Positions 61,877-64,000 of a stretch of DNA of 64,000 bases are shown in pieces (position 1 is the first letter of the stretch; the number at the start of each line of letters is the position of its first letter). Below the pieces are notes generated by a model. The model was not told the origin of the DNA, searched no databases, and saw nothing but the letters and a program-made list of their open reading frames with translations. The stretch is from Chitinophaga sp. Ak27 (lineage in GTDB: Bacteria > Bacteroidota > Bacteroidia > Chitinophagales > Chitinophagaceae), in the NCBI RefSeq assembly GCF_012726295.1, contig NZ_JABAOB010000002.1:248001-312000 (forward strand), in the 5' to 3' direction. A program made the position numbers and the translations under genes.

Positions 61877-64000
61877 TGAAAAAAAGAAGATTTGGCAGGG
61901 CATCCTATGCGCTCCGCCAGACACTCAAACTATTCCTCATTATGAAGTTGTGTTTTGTCGTGGTGCTGATATCCTGCCTGCATGCGTCTGCTACTGTGTT
62001 TTCACAGGAGAAGTTCACCTTGTCCTTCGTGAAAACGGACGCAGATAAAATTTTTGAGAAAATCCAGCAGGAAAGCGACTACCGGTTCTTTTACAACTAC
62101 AATACCATCCGGCAGCTGGGCAAAATAAACCTGCAGGTGAAAAATGCCAGGCTCTCCGAAATTATGAGCCGGGTGTTGGATAGCGCCTTCGCATATAAAA
62201 TCATAGATAATAACCTGGTAGTAATTGCGCCCCGCAACGAAGCCTCTGCAGCAGATAAAATCACCGGGCGCGTGGAAGATGCGAAAGGACATGCCCTGAT
62301 TGGCGTATCTGTAAAGGTAAAAGGCGCCAGCACCGGCGCAGTAACAGGCGCCGATGGCAACTTCTCCGTCATGGCCCCCGCCGGCGCCACGCTGGTATTT
62401 ACCTACATGGGCTATGAACCCAAAGAAGCCATCGCTGTTCCCAACCAACCTTTATATATTGTACTGGAAGAATCTACCAGCGGCTTAAATGAAATTGTAG
62501 TAGTAGGATATGGTACCCAGAAGAAAAAAGACGTAACGGGCGCCATCAGCTCCGTTAGCAGTGCCGACCTGCGCAATGTGCCGGTACGCAATGCGGGTGA
62601 AGCCTTACAAGGCAAAGCCACCGGCGTAACCGTGGTGCAAAGCAGTGGTAGCCCCGGATCGGCTCCCGTAGTACGTATCCGCGGTATTGGTTCTATCACC
62701 GGCAGCAACAGCCCCCTGTATATCGTAGACGGCTTACCACAAACAGATATCGGCTGGCTCAATCCCAACGACATCGAGTCGATGGATATCCTGAAAGATG
62801 CCTCTACTTCTGCCATCTACGGCGCCAGGGCCTCCAACGGCGTGGTAATCATCACTACCCGTAAAGGCAGTCGCACGGAACAAAAAATGCACGTCACCTT
62901 CGACAGCTACACCGGCATGCAGTCTGCCTGGAAAAGGCCCCACATGCTCAACGCCGCCGAGTTCATCGAATATAAACAAAGAGCCGCCACCGCCGGTAAT
63001 TCTCCCATGCCCACCAGCTTAAATACACCGGAGAAAAAAGCGGAAGTACTAAAGTTCGTGGCGGAAAACACCGGCAGTCCCAATGGCACCGATTGGTGGA
63101 AAGAAATTATCCGCGACAATGCGCCTATGCAAAGCTATAACGTAGGACTCACCGGCGCCGGCAAGAATATCGTTTATGCTACCAGCGCAGGATATATGAA
63201 ACAGGAAGGTATCGTGAAAGGCTCCGATTATGAACGCATTTCCTGGAGAACCAATGTAGGCGCAGATATCAGCCCCCGGGTAAAACTTACTACCAACGTT
63301 GGCCTCATCTATGAAAGCCGCCGCAATGTTGATGAAAACAACCCTTTTACCGGCACCATCTTTAGCGCCATGACAGCAGATCCGATAACACCGGTATACC
63401 GCAATCAGCTCAAAAATGTACCTGCTTTCTTTAGCAGCATCATGGATGGTTATGAAGCTAACAACCCGTACTCGCAATACGCTGGTATCCTCTATTCCAA
63501 CAAACCTAACCCGCTAGGGCAAGTGGAACGCATGCAACAATCAGTATGGGAAGGCATCGCAGTAAAAGGCGGCGCTGCCCTCGATGTTAAAATTATTGAC
63601 CCACTGATGTTCCGCAGCAACTTCGGCCTGGACCTGGGAAGAGGGATCTCTAAAGGATTTACGCCATCCTTTTTCCTGAATGCTTTTGATTACAGCACTT
63701 ACAATACCATCAGTAATAACTCTTCCTGGAGTAATTATTTTGTATGGGAAAATACGCTCAACTTCGACAAAATTTTTGGTAATCACCATATTACCGCCCT
63801 GGCAGGTATTTCGGCAGAACTCACCAAAGGTTTGTCCTACGCTGCTTCCAAGCAGGGAATAGTGAACAATGATTATGATATGCGCATCATCGATGTGGCT
63901 ACGCTGAATCCTAACGCTTCCGGCTATACGTACTCCAGCGCCATGCAGTCTTTCTTCGGGCGTATCAACTACGTGTATGCCGACCGCTACATCCTGGCGG
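61876..64000 (+). CDS. SusC/RagA TonB-dependent receptor with STN domain, N-terminal part
   Basis: The first 708 codons of a SusC-like receptor that runs off the window. After a signal segment ('VVVLISCLHASATVFSQ') comes an STN domain ('FVKTDADKIFEKIQQESDY', residues about 50-120), a carboxypeptidase-regulatory-like domain at about 130-205 ('GRVEDAKGHALIGVSVKV'), the linker 'EIVVVGYGTQKKKDVTGAI' near 210, a plug with 'PLYIVDGLPQ' and 'DASTSAIYGARASNGVVII', then barrel strands. The STN domain fits regulation through the FecR and sigma factor genes directly upstream. The matching susD gene should lie beyond the window. Confidence 0.95.
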   Translation, partial: MKKRRFGRASYALRQTLKLFLIMKLCFVVVLISCLHASATVFSQEKFTLSFVKTDADKIFEKIQQESDYRFFYNYNTIRQLGKINLQVKNARLSEIMSRVLDSAFAYKIIDNNLVVIAPRNEASAADKITGRVEDAKGHALIGVSVKVKGASTGAVTGADGNFSVMAPAGATLVFTYMGYEPKEAIAVPNQPLYIVLEESTSGLNEIVVVGYGTQKKKDVTGAISSVSSADLRNVPVRNAGEALQGKATGVTVVQSSGSPGSAPVVRIRGIGSITGSNSPLYIVDGLPQTDIGWLNPNDIESMDILKDASTSAIYGARASNGVVIITTRKGSRTEQKMHVTFDSYTGMQSAWKRPHMLNAAEFIEYKQRAATAGNSPMPTSLNTPEKKAEVLKFVAENTGSPNGTDWWKEIIRDNAPMQSYNVGLTGAGKNIVYATSAGYMKQEGIVKGSDYERISWRTNVGADISPRVKLTTNVGLIYESRRNVDENNPFTGTIFSAMTADPITPVYRNQLKNVPAFFSSIMDGYEANNPYSQYAGILYSNKPNPLGQVERMQQSVWEGIAVKGGAALDVKIIDPLMFRSNFGLDLGRGISKGFTPSFFLNAFDYSTYNTISNNSSWSNYFVWENTLNFDKIFGNHHITALAGISAELTKGLSYAASKQGIVNNDYDMRIIDVATLNPNASGYTYSSAMQSFFGRINYVYADRYILA

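Overview
The window looks like a chromosome segment of a Bacteroidota bacterium, most likely a Chitinophaga-like member of the Chitinophagaceae. The evidence is three SusC-like TonB-dependent receptors with two SusD lipoproteins, two ECF-sigma/FecR pairs, two DUF4369-TlpA thioredoxins, a type IX secretion (T9SS) type B cargo next to a PorP/SprF gene, and several promoter-like elements of the Bacteroidota type (TTTG ... TAnnTTTG). The genus is inferred from gene content only. I saw no rRNA, tRNA, CRISPR array, insertion sequence or complete prophage.

Layout. 1-5.2 kb: the 3' end of a susC gene, a susD gene and two TlpA-like thioredoxin genes, closed by a strong terminator. 5.2-9.8 kb: uncharacterised small genes, including a four-gene operon of zinc-ribbon and membrane proteins, and an SRPBCC protein. 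9.8-12.3 kb (minus): two ankyrin-repeat proteins. 12.5-16.9 kb: a secreted amidohydrolase, a DinB protein, a STAS-like protein and a Kup potassium transporter. 17.1-29.8 kb (all minus): three phage-tail-collar proteins, a periplasmic-binding-fold protein without signal peptide, a 2919-residue MBG-repeat T9SS cargo and PorP/SprF. 30-30.8 kb: a Tat-exported metallophosphatase that has lost active-site histidines. 31-40.7 kb: an orphan type VI secretion (T6SSiii-like) island with VgrG, a DUF3289-like putative effector, a lipoprotein, an unknown protein, a 1310-residue PAAR-like/GH19/LAS-peptidase effector and a second lipoprotein. 40.7-50.3 kb: ordinary accessory metabolism and envelope genes. 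50.6-64 kb: two consecutive ECF sigma/FecR/SusC modules; the first continues with SusD and a PDZ-tailed beta-helix protein, and the second runs off the window.

How the genes work together. The SusCD modules import oligomeric substrates. The STN domain at the start of both complete SusC N-termini would signal to FecR and release the neighbouring sigma factor. In both FecR-SusC gaps the minus strand carries a rho-independent-type hairpin plus T-tract, and a TAnnTTTG box sits directly on the susC start codon. This predicts antisense RNAs of about 100 nt, like the DonS family known from Bacteroides fragilis. The T6SS island pairs spike proteins carrying enzymes with lipoproteins that could give periplasmic immunity. 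The 17-30 kb block may encode a surface apparatus combining a T9SS adhesin with tail-collar proteins; its function is not known to me.
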